Below are positions 36,872-46,113 of a DNA stretch of 64,000 bases, one piece after another. The DNA is from JAJPIG01 sp035531675 (GTDB lineage Bacteria > Desulfobacterota > Binatia > Binatales > Binataceae): positions 1 through 64,000 of the forward strand of contig DATKSL010000002.1 of NCBI GenBank assembly GCA_035531675.1. The letters run 5' to 3'. Position 1 is the stretch's first letter, and each line of letters begins with the position of its first letter. The notes beneath the pieces are model-generated. The model did no database searches, was not told the DNA's origin, and was given only the letters and a program-made list of their open reading frames with translations. The position numbers and the translations under genes are program-made.

Positions 36872-37699
36872 CTAGCTGGCGGGACGCGGGGTCAGCCCCT
36901 CGTTGAGCGAGCCGGAGCGGAAGCCGCGCAGATCGACCGTTACGAAGCGAAAGCCGACGCGCCGCAGTTCGCGATCGACGCGCTCGCGAATCTCGGGCTC
37001 GAGTAGCCGCGCAATTTCATCGGGCTCGACTTCCAGCCGCGCCATCTCGCCATGGTAGCGCACGCGCGCGACCTTGAAGCCCAGTTGATGCAACAGCTTC
37101 TCGCCCGCCGCGACCTTCGCCAACCCCTCCGGCGTAATCTCGGTTCCGTACGGGAAGCGTGACGACAGGCACGGCGACGCCGGCCGATCCCAGGTCGGCA
37201 GCGCGAGCCGCTGCGACAGTTCGCGAATCTCGGCCTTGCTCAGTTCGGCCTCGACCAAAGGATGGCGCACGCGCTGCTCGGTGGCCGCCTTGATTCCGGG
37301 GCGGTAGTCGCGCAGGTCGTCGAGGTTGAGTCCGTCGAGAATCTGCTCGATACCAAGTTCGGCCGCCTTGGCGCCGCAGACGGTGAACAGATTGTGCTTG
37401 CACAGGTAACATCGATCGAGCGGATTGGCGGCGTAGCCCGGCACCTCCAGCTCGTTCGATTCGACCACCAGATGGCGCCGCACGCCGATCCGCGCGGCCA
37501 TCGCGAGCGCATTCTCGCGATCGTCGTCGGGCATGGTGGGCGAGGTGGTGGTCAGCGCCGTGACCCGATCGCCGAGCAGATCGTGCGCGACCTTGAGCAG
37601 GAAGGTCGAATCGACGCCGCCCGAAAACGCGACCATCGCCGAGCCCATCGGCGTCAGCAGATTTTTCAGCCGCGCGAATTTCTCATCGACAAGGGTCAT
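36872..37699 (-). CDS. larE: LarE-family ATP-dependent sacrificial sulfur transferase
   Basis: LarE adenylates pyridinium dicarboxylate mononucleotide and donates a cysteine sulfur in making the nickel-pincer cofactor of lactate racemase. The 275-residue protein has the PP-loop SGGVDSTFLL, a conserved DRCYLCKHNLF segment and the ASPCLSSRFPYGTEIT region that holds the sacrificial Cys176-type residue. larB and larC are not adjacent, so it may serve a different sulfur transfer or a split pathway. Confidence 0.85.
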   Translation of the reverse strand: MTLVDEKFARLKNLLTPMGSAMVAFSGGVDSTFLLKVAHDLLGDRVTALTTTSPTMPDDDRENALAMAARIGVRRHLVVESNELEVPGYAANPLDRCYLCKHNLFTVCGAKAAELGIEQILDGLNLDDLRDYRPGIKAATEQRVRHPLVEAELSKAEIRELSQRLALPTWDRPASPCLSSRFPYGTEITPEGLAKVAAGEKLLHQLGFKVARVRYHGEMARLEVEPDEIARLLEPEIRERVDRELRRVGFRFVTVDLRGFRSGSLNEGLTPRPAS

Positions 37700-37762
37700 C
37701 GATTACCTTCCCCGACCGAGTGCATCGGCGCCATCAGCGATGGGTCTCACCAATGCCGCCGG

Positions 37763-37892
37763 TTTGTCATTCCGAGCGAAGTCTGCGCAGCGAGGAATCT
37801 ACGCGCAGCGATTTTCTGATGGTCCACTCCCCCATGAATCGCTCCGCGTAGATCCCTCACTTCGCTACACTCCGTTCGGGATGACAGACAAA
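37763..37892. repeat. MITE/REP-like long inverted repeat
   Basis: Two imperfect arms of about 50 bases (37765-37813 and 37837-37886) can fold into one long hairpin. The outer ends are TGTCATTCCGAGCG and, on the other strand, TGTCATCCCGAACGG. Both arms share GGAATCTACGCG / GGGATCTACGCG and AGCGATT near the loop. The ATCCCTCACTTCGCT / CGTTCGGGATGACA wording is that of interspersed repeats seen in many bacterial genomes. Only one copy is in the window. Confidence 0.75.
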
Positions 37893-37908
37893 AACTCTTC
37901 ACGCATCG

Positions 37909-38844
37909 CTAGATGCCCTCGGCCTGGAACAGGTCGGTGGTGAGATAGCGCTCGCCGGTATCGCAGAACACCGTGGTCACCACTTTGCCCGGACCGAGCC
38001 GCCGCGCGATCTGCATTGCGGCGCAACAGGCCGCGCCCGAGGAGATTCCGACCAGCAAGCCTTCCTCGCGGGCGAGACGGCGGGCAAAGCGGGTGGCATC
38101 TTCATCGCTGACCTGGACGATTTCGTCGTAAACCTTGGTATCGAGCGTGTGCGGCACGAAGCCGGCGCCGATCCCCTGGATCTTATGGAACCCGGCCTCG
38201 CCGCCCGATAACACCGGCGAGGATTGCGGCTCAACCGCGACGATCAGCACGCCGTCTTTCAGCTTTTCGCGCAGGTAGCGTCCCACCCCGGTGATCGTGC
38301 CGCCGGTGCCGACCCCGCTGACAAAAGCGTCGATGCGGGGTAGCTGCTCGACTAGCTCGGGGCCGGTGGTTTCGTAATGGGTCTCCGGGTTGGCCGGATT
38401 GTTGAACTGCTGCGGCATGAAGTAGCCGGGATTGTCGCGCGCCAGCTCCTCGGCCTTGGCGATCGCACCGTGCATCCCGCGCGTATCGGGGGTCAGCACC
38501 AGCTTGGCGCCGTAGGCGACCAGCAGCGAGCGCCGCTCCTCGCTCATCGTGTCCGGCATCGTGAGGATCAGGTTATAGCCCTTGACCGCGGCGACCATCG
38601 CGAGTCCGATACCGGTATTGCCCGAGGTCGGCTCGACGATCGTGCTACCCGGCTTGAGCCGGCCGGCGCGCTCCGCCGCCTCGATCATCGCCAGGCAGAT
38701 GCGATCCTTGACACTGCCGCCCGGGTTATAGTTCTCGAGCTTGGCCCAGATTTCGGCGTCGTCGGGGCCGGGGATGCGGTTGAGGCGGATGACCGGCGTA
38801 TGGCCGATAAGTTCGAGCGGCGAGTGGGCGACCGAAGCGGGCAT
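37909..38844 (-). CDS. cysK: cysteine synthase (O-acetylserine sulfhydrylase)
   Basis: This PLP enzyme makes cysteine from O-acetylserine and sulfide. The 311-residue protein has KLENYNPGGSVKDRICLAMI with the PLP lysine, the substrate loop EPTSGNTGIGLAMVAAVKGY and the phosphate-binding GVGTGGTITGVGRYL. ATG at 38844 (MPASVAHSPLELIGHTP) gives the normal length; the frame stays open further upstream without family resemblance. It could be CysM; sequence does not exclude this. Confidence 0.92.
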   Translation of the reverse strand: MPASVAHSPLELIGHTPVIRLNRIPGPDDAEIWAKLENYNPGGSVKDRICLAMIEAAERAGRLKPGSTIVEPTSGNTGIGLAMVAAVKGYNLILTMPDTMSEERRSLLVAYGAKLVLTPDTRGMHGAIAKAEELARDNPGYFMPQQFNNPANPETHYETTGPELVEQLPRIDAFVSGVGTGGTITGVGRYLREKLKDGVLIVAVEPQSSPVLSGGEAGFHKIQGIGAGFVPHTLDTKVYDEIVQVSDEDATRFARRLAREEGLLVGISSGAACCAAMQIARRLGPGKVVTTVFCDTGERYLTTDLFQAEGI

Positions 38845-38904
38845 GGCGATGATTTTAGCGGTAAGCGCTGAGCTTTGGCGACAGCAAGGGCATGATTTGC
38901 CTGC

Positions 38905-39831
38905 ATGAATCATCCCGATCGAGTGTTGATTATCTTCCCGGGCGCGCTCGGCGACCTGATTTGTCTGGCGCCGACGATGTGGGCCCTGCGCCGACGGCAT
39001 CGGGCGGCGTCACTCGAATTGATGGCGCGCGCGGAACTGGTGCGGCTCGCGAGCGGGCGGCTGGGTATCGATCGCGGCGAATCGATCGATCGGCGCGAGG
39101 TCGGTCGCCTGTTCATCGAGGCAGCGTTAGATGGTCCGCTCCATCCGTTTGCCGATTATCAGCGAATCTACTCCTTCTTCGGGGCGGAAAATCCGACCTT
39201 TCGCAAGATGCTGAGCGCGGCCGCCGTCGATGCCGCGGTAAGTTTCCATCCGTTTCGACCCACAAGCGCGGGCCATGTCGCATCCGCCTATCTCGAATCG
39301 GTAGGCGAGCCGGCTACCTCGATCGAGCGCCGCATCCGCCTGCTCGATAGCGATTTCAAGGCCGCCGACGACGAACTGGCCCGCCTCGGCCTCGATTCCG
39401 GCAATTTCGTGCTGATTTTTCCGGGCAGCGGCAGCCCGCCCAAGAACTGGCCGTTCGAGAACTTCGCTGCGATGGCGACCCGCGTGGCGCGCAAGATCCC
39501 GGTGCTGTTCATCATCGGGCCGGCGGAGGCGGAGTTGGGGCCGCGCCTTGCCAGCCTCGGCCTGCCGATACTTTCCGGCCTGGAGCTGCCGACGGTCGCG
39601 GCGATCGCCGCGCGCTCGCGCCTGTTCGTCGGCAACGATTCGGGGGTCTCTCATCTGGCGGCTGCGGCCGGCGCCCCGGGGATAGTGATTTTCGGCCCCA
39701 CCGAGCCGGCGCGATGGCGGCCGCTGGGCGAGGTTGAAGTTATCGCGCGGATGCCGCTTGCGGCGCTCGACCCCGGCGAAGTAGCGGCGGCGGTTGAATC
39801 GTTAAGCGGCGCCGCTCGTCCTAATCAATAA
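38905..39831 (+). CDS. glycosyltransferase family 9 (heptosyltransferase-like)
   Basis: The 308-residue GT-B enzyme begins VLIIFPGALGDLICLAPTMW, the GT9 N-terminal motif. The donor domain contains VLIFPGSGSPPKNWPFENF and the ADP-heptose-site signature FVGNDSGVSHLAAAAGAPGI with FGPTEPARW. GT9 members add heptose to the LPS inner core; the role fits the LPS genes in the window, but the sugar is not proven. It is divergent from cysK. Confidence 0.88.
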   Translation: MNHPDRVLIIFPGALGDLICLAPTMWALRRRHRAASLELMARAELVRLASGRLGIDRGESIDRREVGRLFIEAALDGPLHPFADYQRIYSFFGAENPTFRKMLSAAAVDAAVSFHPFRPTSAGHVASAYLESVGEPATSIERRIRLLDSDFKAADDELARLGLDSGNFVLIFPGSGSPPKNWPFENFAAMATRVARKIPVLFIIGPAEAELGPRLASLGLPILSGLELPTVAAIAARSRLFVGNDSGVSHLAAAAGAPGIVIFGPTEPARWRPLGEVEVIARMPLAALDPGEVAAAVESLSGAARPNQ

Positions 39832-39973
39832 CTGTGGCGGGGGCGAAAAGATGGTTACATTGACTGCAAAAATGGGCGGGCGTAGCTTTGTTGTAGCCAC
39901 CGCCGGCATTCTGCGTATGCCTTCGGTCACTGGCTTATAGGCCGCGCCAAACCAGCTCAGGGCAATCAAAATT

Positions 39974-40828
39974 ATGGCAAGCATGCTCAAGACGACACTT
40001 CTGCTCGGCGCTTTGACCGGGCTGATAATGCTGATCGGCGGACTGATGGGCGGCTTGCACGGCGTCGCCATCGCGTTCGTCTTAGCCGCGGGGATGAACT
40101 TCTTCAGCTACTGGTTCTCGGACAAGATGGTGCTGAAGGCCTACCACGCCCAGCCGCTGGACGCCGCCTCGGCGCCGGAGCTTTACGGGATCGTGACCGA
40201 ACTGGCGCAGGCCGCGAAGATTCCGACCCCGCGCCTCTACCTGATCGATACCGATACGCCCAACGCCTTCGCCACCGGGCGCAATCCGCGCCATGCGGCG
40301 GTCGCGGTCACGCGCGGCATCATGCGGGTCTGCGATCGCGAGGAACTCAAGGGCGTCATCGGCCACGAGCTGTCGCACGTCATCAATCGCGACATCCTGA
40401 CCAGTTCGATCGCGGCGACGCTGGCCGGCGCGATCATGATGATCGCGACCTTCCTGCGCTGGGGCGCGATCTTCGGCATCGGCGGCGAAGATAGTCGCGG
40501 CGGCATCTTCGAACTGCTGGCGATGGCGATCATCGCCCCGATCGCGGCCTCGATGATCCAGCTTGCGATCTCGCGTACCCGCGAGTACCAGGCCGACGCC
40601 AGCGGCGCCAGGCTGACCCATCATCCGCTCTATCTTGCCAACGCGCTGCGCAAACTGGAGGCGGCCAACGAACGGCTGCCGATGGACGCGGGGCCCGCGA
40701 CCGCCCATCTGTTTATCGTCAATCCGCTGAGCGCCGCGGGAATCACGCGGCTGTTCTCGACCCATCCGCCGATCGAGGAACGGATCCGCCGGCTGGAGCG
40801 GATGGCGGCGGGACAGGCGACCTCCTGA
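39974..40828 (+). CDS. htpX: HtpX-type membrane zinc metalloprotease (M48)
   Basis: HtpX degrades misfolded membrane proteins in the inner membrane. The 284-residue protein has two N-terminal membrane segments (LLLGALTGLIMLIGGLMG; AIAFVLAAGMNFFSYWF). The zinc motif is GVIGHELSHVINRD. Two further hydrophobic segments follow, then the third-ligand region SRTREYQADASGARLT. A C-terminal RLFSTHPPIEERIRRL is typical of M48B. A possible promoter TTGACT-N17-TAGCTT lies about 80 bases upstream. Confidence 0.94.
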   Translation: MASMLKTTLLLGALTGLIMLIGGLMGGLHGVAIAFVLAAGMNFFSYWFSDKMVLKAYHAQPLDAASAPELYGIVTELAQAAKIPTPRLYLIDTDTPNAFATGRNPRHAAVAVTRGIMRVCDREELKGVIGHELSHVINRDILTSSIAATLAGAIMMIATFLRWGAIFGIGGEDSRGGIFELLAMAIIAPIAASMIQLAISRTREYQADASGARLTHHPLYLANALRKLEAANERLPMDAGPATAHLFIVNPLSAAGITRLFSTHPPIEERIRRLERMAAGQATS

Positions 40829-40839
40829 TCGGCAGCATC

Positions 40840-41304
40840 ATGAGCGACAAAGAGGAAAAAGAGGAAGCCAAGGGCTTCAAGGTCCAGGACCGGCGCCGCT
40901 TCTCCGCCGAAGGCGAGCTCAAGCCCGAGTTCAGCCAGGCTGCCGAGGAAGCGCCGGCACCGTCGAAGGCAGCGCCGCAAGGCGCGCCCGCCGCCGAGGC
41001 GCCATCGCAGCCATCTGCTGATACCGGGGGGCATGAGGACGCGGCCGCGCCCGAGATGACTTTCGCGAGCTTCCTGGTCGGCCTGTCGGCGCAGGTGCTG
41101 ATCCACCTGGGCGAGGTTCCCGACCCGGCCAGCGGCGAGGTGTATCGCGATTTCGTCGGCGCGCAGCAGCTTATCGATTTGATCGCGATTCTGCAGGAAA
41201 AAACCCGCGGCAATCTGGATGCGAGCGAGGCCTCGATGATCGAGGCGATTCTTTTTGATTTGCGGATGAAGTACGTTGAGCTGGCCGGTCCGCGCCCGGC
41301 CTAG
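40840..41304 (+). CDS. DUF1844-family protein
   Basis: The 154-residue protein has a charged, Ala/Pro-rich disordered N-terminus (about 1-75) and a C-terminal DUF1844 helical domain. The domain reads TFASFLVGLSAQVLIHLGEV, then VGAQQLIDLIAILQEKTRGN and LFDLRMKYVEL. Function unknown; such genes often sit near envelope quality-control genes. It starts 12 bases after htpX and is 20 bases before the HtrA gene, so the three are probably one operon. Confidence 0.85.
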   Translation: MSDKEEKEEAKGFKVQDRRRFSAEGELKPEFSQAAEEAPAPSKAAPQGAPAAEAPSQPSADTGGHEDAAAPEMTFASFLVGLSAQVLIHLGEVPDPASGEVYRDFVGAQQLIDLIAILQEKTRGNLDASEASMIEAILFDLRMKYVELAGPRPA

Positions 41305-41323
41305 CGGGAGCGGACGTTTTGTA

Positions 41324-42766
41324 ATGTCAGCCAGTCGGTTCAACGGGCTTATTCTGCCAGCCGGATTGATGCTGGCCGCGTTGCTCGCCGCGACCCCCCG
41401 GGAGGCGCGCGCCGGTCGCCCGCTTTACAGCGTACTGCCGGCCACCGCGCCGGCGGCGCGGATGGAGCTGCCCGATTTCGCCGCGCTGGCGGCGCGGCTC
41501 GGCCCGGCGGTGGTCAATATCGCCGTCGAGCAGCAAGCGACCGCAGCCGGCACCGAGACCCTGCCAGACTCCGGGACCAAGCCCTACGATCAATTCAGCC
41601 CGCCCGGGGCACGGCCCGAGGACATTCATCCGCACGGCGTCGGCTCCGGCTTCGTAATCAACAAGGCGGGGTTTATCCTGACCAACGATCACGTGATCGC
41701 CAACGCCCGCAAGATCAGCGTCACGACCAGCAATGGCGAACGCTATGTAGCGCACGTCGTCGGACGCGACACCAAGACCGACGTGGCGCTGATCAAGATC
41801 GACGCCAAGCGCCCGCTGCCGGTCGCGCCGCTGGGGAATTCGCATAAGGTCAAGGTCGGCTCGTGGGTGATGGCGATCGGCAGTCCGTTCGGCTTCGACC
41901 ACACCGTGACGGTCGGCATCGTGAGCGCTCGCGGCCGCTTCATCCCGGGCAGCTACGACGAGTTTCTGCAGACCGATGCGTCGATCAACCCCGGCAATTC
42001 GGGCGGCCCGCTGATCGACACGCGCGGCGAGGTGGTAGGCGTCAACTCGGCGATCTACACCCGCACCGGAGCGAATACCGGTATCAGCTTCGCGATTCCG
42101 ATCGACCTGGTTAAGCGCGAATTGCCCGAGCTCCAGACCATGCACAAGGTGGTGCGCGGATGGCTCGGCGTCTATATCGAACAGGTGACTCCGGAGGTCG
42201 CCGCCCGGCACGGGCTCGACACGCCGCACGGCGCGCTGGTCGATGAGGTGATCGATCCGAGTCCGGCCAAGGCCGCCGGCCTGGAGAAGGGCGATATCGT
42301 GATCGCGTACAACGGCCAGCCGATCGGCGACTCGCAGGAGTTGCCGCTGGCGGTCGGCGCGACCCCGCTCGGCGCGCGAGCGACGCTGCAGATTATCCGC
42401 GGCCAGACGCAGCGCACGCTAGCGGTGACGATCGCGGCCTCGCGCGAGACTGAACTGGCCGCCGCCGGGCACGGCGTGGCCGTGCCGCCGCTCGGTCTGG
42501 CGGTGGTGAATCTCGACGCCGCGAAGGCGCGCGAGCTGGGGCCGGGAAAATCCGGCGTGCTGGTCGATGCGGTCACACCCGGCAGCGCGGCGGCCCAGGC
42601 CGGACTACATCCCAGGGATATCATCGAAGAGGTCAATCGGCGGGCGGTGGGCGACGTGGACGCTTACCAGCGGGCACTCGAGGAAAGCAGCAGGGGCAAG
42701 GCGGTTTTGTTGCTGGTGAAGCGTGGCCGGAGCGCCGTCTTCGTCCCGGTCGTACCCGGCCAGTGA
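41324..42766 (+). CDS. degP: periplasmic serine protease, HtrA/DegP family
   Basis: This is a periplasmic chaperone-protease of 480 residues. The signal peptide ends near PREARA. The S1C protease domain carries the catalytic triad: His in FILTNDHVIANA, Asp in TKTDVALIKID and Ser in SINPGNSGGPLID. Two PDZ domains follow, one starting near RGWLGVYIEQV and one ending in SGVLVDAVTPGSAAAQAGLH. The second PDZ is complete, so it is DegP/DegQ-like rather than DegS-like. The start at 41324 gives the signal peptide. Confidence 0.93.
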   Translation: MSASRFNGLILPAGLMLAALLAATPREARAGRPLYSVLPATAPAARMELPDFAALAARLGPAVVNIAVEQQATAAGTETLPDSGTKPYDQFSPPGARPEDIHPHGVGSGFVINKAGFILTNDHVIANARKISVTTSNGERYVAHVVGRDTKTDVALIKIDAKRPLPVAPLGNSHKVKVGSWVMAIGSPFGFDHTVTVGIVSARGRFIPGSYDEFLQTDASINPGNSGGPLIDTRGEVVGVNSAIYTRTGANTGISFAIPIDLVKRELPELQTMHKVVRGWLGVYIEQVTPEVAARHGLDTPHGALVDEVIDPSPAKAAGLEKGDIVIAYNGQPIGDSQELPLAVGATPLGARATLQIIRGQTQRTLAVTIAASRETELAAAGHGVAVPPLGLAVVNLDAAKARELGPGKSGVLVDAVTPGSAAAQAGLHPRDIIEEVNRRAVGDVDAYQRALEESSRGKAVLLLVKRGRSAVFVPVVPGQ

Positions 42767-42829
42767 ACCGGCCCGGCGCGCATCGCCTCCGGCTGGCGGC
42801 TTAGTGGACCGCCCCGCAGATCAGGCTAG

Positions 42830-45184
42830 GTGAAACGACCGGTCAAAATCGCGCTGTTCGGCGTCTGCGGACTGCTGTTGTTCGCGGTTCCTCCGATCCT
42901 CTATTTCTTCTTCTCCTACTACTACGCCTTGCAGCACGAGGTGATGCAGCGCTTCGCGGGACGCCGCTGGAACATCCCCTCGCGCATCTACTCCGACTCG
43001 ACGCTGATCTATCCGGGCCTGAATCTCGATTCGGTCGGTTTTTTCCAGCGCCTCGCCCGCCTCAATTACCATCGCGTCCAATCCGCCACGCCGCCCGGAC
43101 GCGGCGAGTACAGCTACGAACCCAAGCGCGGCCAGCTCGTGATCTTCCTGCATCGCTTCTCCTATCCATACGAGCAGTTTGCGGGCGAGATGGTCGAGTT
43201 GAAGCTGGCCGGCAACGCCGTCACGGCGATGCGCGATCTCGGCAGCGGCAAGCCGATTTACTCGATGCAGCTCGAACCCGAGCTGTTGAGCGGAATCTTC
43301 CAGGGCAGCTGGGAACAGCGCCGGCTGGTGCGCCTGTCGCAGATTCCGCCCGCCATGATCGACGCGATCCTGGCCGCCGAGGACCATCGATTTTACGAGC
43401 ATCACGGCATCGATGTGGTGCGCACCATGAAAGCCGCCTACGTCGATTTCACCTCCGGCCATGTGCGCCAGGGCGGCTCGACCCTGACGCAACAGTTGAT
43501 GAAGAACTTCTTCCTCACCAGCCAGCGGACTTACCGGCGCAAGCTCAAGGAAGCGCTGATGGCGTACATCGCCGAGCGTCTCTACAGCAAGGACGAAATC
43601 CTCGAGAACTACGTCAACGATATCTACCTCGGGCAGCGCGGCCAGGAGGGCATCTACGGCGTCTGGGAGGCGTCCGAGTTTTATTTCTCCAAGGAGCCCA
43701 ACGACCTCACGATCGGCGAGATGGCGACCATCGCCGGGATGATCAGCTCACCCAACCGGCTCAACCCGCTGCGCCATCCCGACCTGGCCCGCACCCGGCG
43801 CAATGAAGTGCTGGGGCTGATGATGCAGGACGGCTATATCAGCAAGGCCGCCTACGACGCCGCGGTCACCGAGCCGCTGCATGCGCGCGAGACCTTCACT
43901 GAGAACAACGACGCGCCCTACTTCGTCGATTATGTGAAACACGAGCTGGCCGAGCGTTATCCGCCCGAGGTGCTGACCGCCGAAGGCCTGCGGATCTTCA
44001 CCACCCTCGACGTGCACGTCGAGAAGCTGGCCGAGAAGGCGGTCGACCAGAATCTCGACGAGCTCGAGGCCAAGTATCCGCGCCTGCGCCGCAAGGAAGA
44101 GAAGGAGCGCCTGGAATCGGCGCTGGTCGCGCTCGAGCCGCCGACCGGCAAGATTCGCGCGATGGTCGGCGGGCGCAACTACCGCCGCAGCCAGTTCAAC
44201 CGCGTGATCCAGGCGCGCCGCCAGCCCGGTTCGGTCTTCAAGCCCGTCACCTATCTGGCCGCGCTCAACGAAACCCTCACCGGCGGTCCCGACCACTTTT
44301 TGCCGACCAGCTATATCGAGGACGCGCCCTTCACCTGGAACTACGGCGACATGAGCTGGACGCCCCGCAATTACAAGGCTCGCTATTTCGGACGGGTCAC
44401 GCTCGAGTTCGCGCTGCAGGAGTCGCTCAACTCGGCAACCTCGCGGCTGGCCAATGCGGTCGGCCTGGATCGGGTGCGCGCGATGGCGGCCAAGCTCGGG
44501 TTCGGCGACCTGCCCGCCTACCCGTCGATCGTGCTGGGCGGGATCGACGTGACGCCGATGCAGATCGCGGATGCCTACGCGATTTTCGCCAACGAGGGAC
44601 TCGAAGTCCAACCCTACGCGGTGACCGCGGTGGTCGACGCGAACGGCCACGTCATCCAGGGCCATGAACTCAAAGCCGTCCAGGTGCTCTCGCCGCAGCT
44701 CACCTTCATGCTGGATTTCATGCTCGAGAACGTCATCAATCATGGCACCGGCAGCGGTGCGCGCCGGCTCGGCTTCAAACGCCCGGCCGCCGGCAAGACC
44801 GGCACCACCAACGAAGCCAAGGACGCCTGGTTCGCCGGCTTCACGCCCAACCTGCTGGCGGTGGTATGGACCGGCTTCGATCAGAAAGAGGTGTTGAACC
44901 TGACCGGCGCGCAAGCCTCGCTGCCGACCTGGACGATGTTCATGAAGGCCGCCACCGCCTCGCGCCCGGCGCTCAATTTCGCCGTGCCGCCCGGGATAGT
45001 TGTCGAATCGGTCGATCCGTTGACCGGCTACAAGGCCGGCCCATACTGTCCGGTGGTGGCAGAGGGCGTCTTTCCAACCGCGCTCGCGCCGACCGAGGTA
45101 TGTCCATTTCACACCGCCAGCACCAAGACCGCCGCCGACCGCTCCGGATGGGAGCAGGCCGCTCCGGGCGAGCCGTCCGATTGA
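42830..45184 (+). CDS. mrcB: bifunctional penicillin-binding protein 1B-type (GT51 plus transpeptidase)
   Basis: This is a class A PBP of 784 residues that polymerises and cross-links peptidoglycan. It has an N-terminal membrane anchor (VKIALFGVCGLLLFAVPPIL), a UB2H-like domain (RRWNIPSRIYSDSTLIYPG), and a GT51 domain with AAEDHRFYEHHGID and GGSTLTQQLMKNFF. The transpeptidase domain has SxxK in PGSVFKPVTYL, SxN in SLNSATSRLA and KTG in AGKTGTTNEAKDAWFAG. UB2H marks it as PBP1b-like, usually activated by an outer-membrane lipoprotein. Start is GTG with a weak ribosome site. Confidence 0.94.
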   Translation: MKRPVKIALFGVCGLLLFAVPPILYFFFSYYYALQHEVMQRFAGRRWNIPSRIYSDSTLIYPGLNLDSVGFFQRLARLNYHRVQSATPPGRGEYSYEPKRGQLVIFLHRFSYPYEQFAGEMVELKLAGNAVTAMRDLGSGKPIYSMQLEPELLSGIFQGSWEQRRLVRLSQIPPAMIDAILAAEDHRFYEHHGIDVVRTMKAAYVDFTSGHVRQGGSTLTQQLMKNFFLTSQRTYRRKLKEALMAYIAERLYSKDEILENYVNDIYLGQRGQEGIYGVWEASEFYFSKEPNDLTIGEMATIAGMISSPNRLNPLRHPDLARTRRNEVLGLMMQDGYISKAAYDAAVTEPLHARETFTENNDAPYFVDYVKHELAERYPPEVLTAEGLRIFTTLDVHVEKLAEKAVDQNLDELEAKYPRLRRKEEKERLESALVALEPPTGKIRAMVGGRNYRRSQFNRVIQARRQPGSVFKPVTYLAALNETLTGGPDHFLPTSYIEDAPFTWNYGDMSWTPRNYKARYFGRVTLEFALQESLNSATSRLANAVGLDRVRAMAAKLGFGDLPAYPSIVLGGIDVTPMQIADAYAIFANEGLEVQPYAVTAVVDANGHVIQGHELKAVQVLSPQLTFMLDFMLENVINHGTGSGARRLGFKRPAAGKTGTTNEAKDAWFAGFTPNLLAVVWTGFDQKEVLNLTGAQASLPTWTMFMKAATASRPALNFAVPPGIVVESVDPLTGYKAGPYCPVVAEGVFPTALAPTEVCPFHTASTKTAADRSGWEQAAPGEPSD

Positions 45185-46113
45185 GCGGGCGCGCGCGATC
45201 GCTTCGTCGGCTGCGGGCGCTCGCGGCCGCGATGCTGGTAATCGGCGCGTTCTTTCCGCGCCCGGCCGTGGCCGCCGGCGGCGCGCCGATCAGGCTCGCG
45301 ATGAGCGAGGAAAATCTTCCGGCCGCGAGTGCCACGGCCGCCGCGAGCGCCGCGCCGTCGCAAAGCCCGGCGCCGGCGGCGAACGCAACCCCGCTGCCCG
45401 CGGCGTCGCCTGCGGCGGCAGCCTCGTCGTCACAGTTGCTGCCGGATGAGTCGCAGCCGGGCGCGGCATCCACCGCGGTTCTATCCCGGGCGGACCTCTC
45501 GAACGTGCCACTGAGCGCACCGGTCAGCGCGTCGTCGCTGGTGCCGCTGATCGAAAAGACCACCGATGCGTCGCTGGTCGCTTCGCTCAGGGTTACTGAG
45601 CAGGCGCGCGTGCAGCTCGGCGAGAACCATCCCGACGAGGCCATCCGGACGCTGGGCCACGCCCTCTCGATCGACGCCGACAATCCCTACGCCTATTTCT
45701 ATCTCGGGCGCGCCTGGCTGATGAAAAAAGAATACCGCCAGGCGCTGACCTTCTTTTCGCGCGCCGAGCTGGGGCTGGGTTCGAACCCGCCATGGCTCGG
45801 CGAGACGGTCAGCTTCGAGGGCGTCTGCTACGAGGAGCTGAACCGCGATCAGGACGCCGCGCTGGCCTATCAACGGGCGGTGCAACTGGCGCCGGGAAAT
45901 CTGATGGCGCGCGCCGGCTATGGACGCCTGGCCGCGGACCTGCCGCCGCCGCCGGTGCCGCCCGAAGAACAGCCGAGCGCCGACAACGCTGACCAAACGC
46001 CGCCCGAGGAGAACGATATCCGCGTCGTGCCTGAGGGCGAACCGCTGGAGACCGCACCACCCGCAGAGGCGCCGCCGCCGGCCACGGCTCCGGCCGCCAA
46101 CGGGTCGCCATAG
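45181..46113 (+). CDS. exported TPR-containing protein with low-complexity linkers
   Basis: A TTG at 45181 overlaps the PBP stop (TTGA) and gives a basic n-region and signal peptide (SLRRLRALAAAMLVIGAFF, cut near PAVAA). A long Ala/Pro/Ser-rich stretch follows to about residue 115. Two or three TPR units follow (ARVQLGENHPDEAIRTLGHA; PYAYFYLGRAWLMKKEYRQA; GVCYEELNRDQDAALAYQRA). A Pro/Glu/Ala tail ends the protein. ATG at 45232 is an alternative start. Its coupling to mrcB suggests a partner of the PBP; this is inference. Confidence 0.68.
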   Translation: MSGRARSLRRLRALAAAMLVIGAFFPRPAVAAGGAPIRLAMSEENLPAASATAAASAAPSQSPAPAANATPLPAASPAAAASSSQLLPDESQPGAASTAVLSRADLSNVPLSAPVSASSLVPLIEKTTDASLVASLRVTEQARVQLGENHPDEAIRTLGHALSIDADNPYAYFYLGRAWLMKKEYRQALTFFSRAELGLGSNPPWLGETVSFEGVCYEELNRDQDAALAYQRAVQLAPGNLMARAGYGRLAADLPPPPVPPEEQPSADNADQTPPEENDIRVVPEGEPLETAPPAEAPPPATAPAANGSP

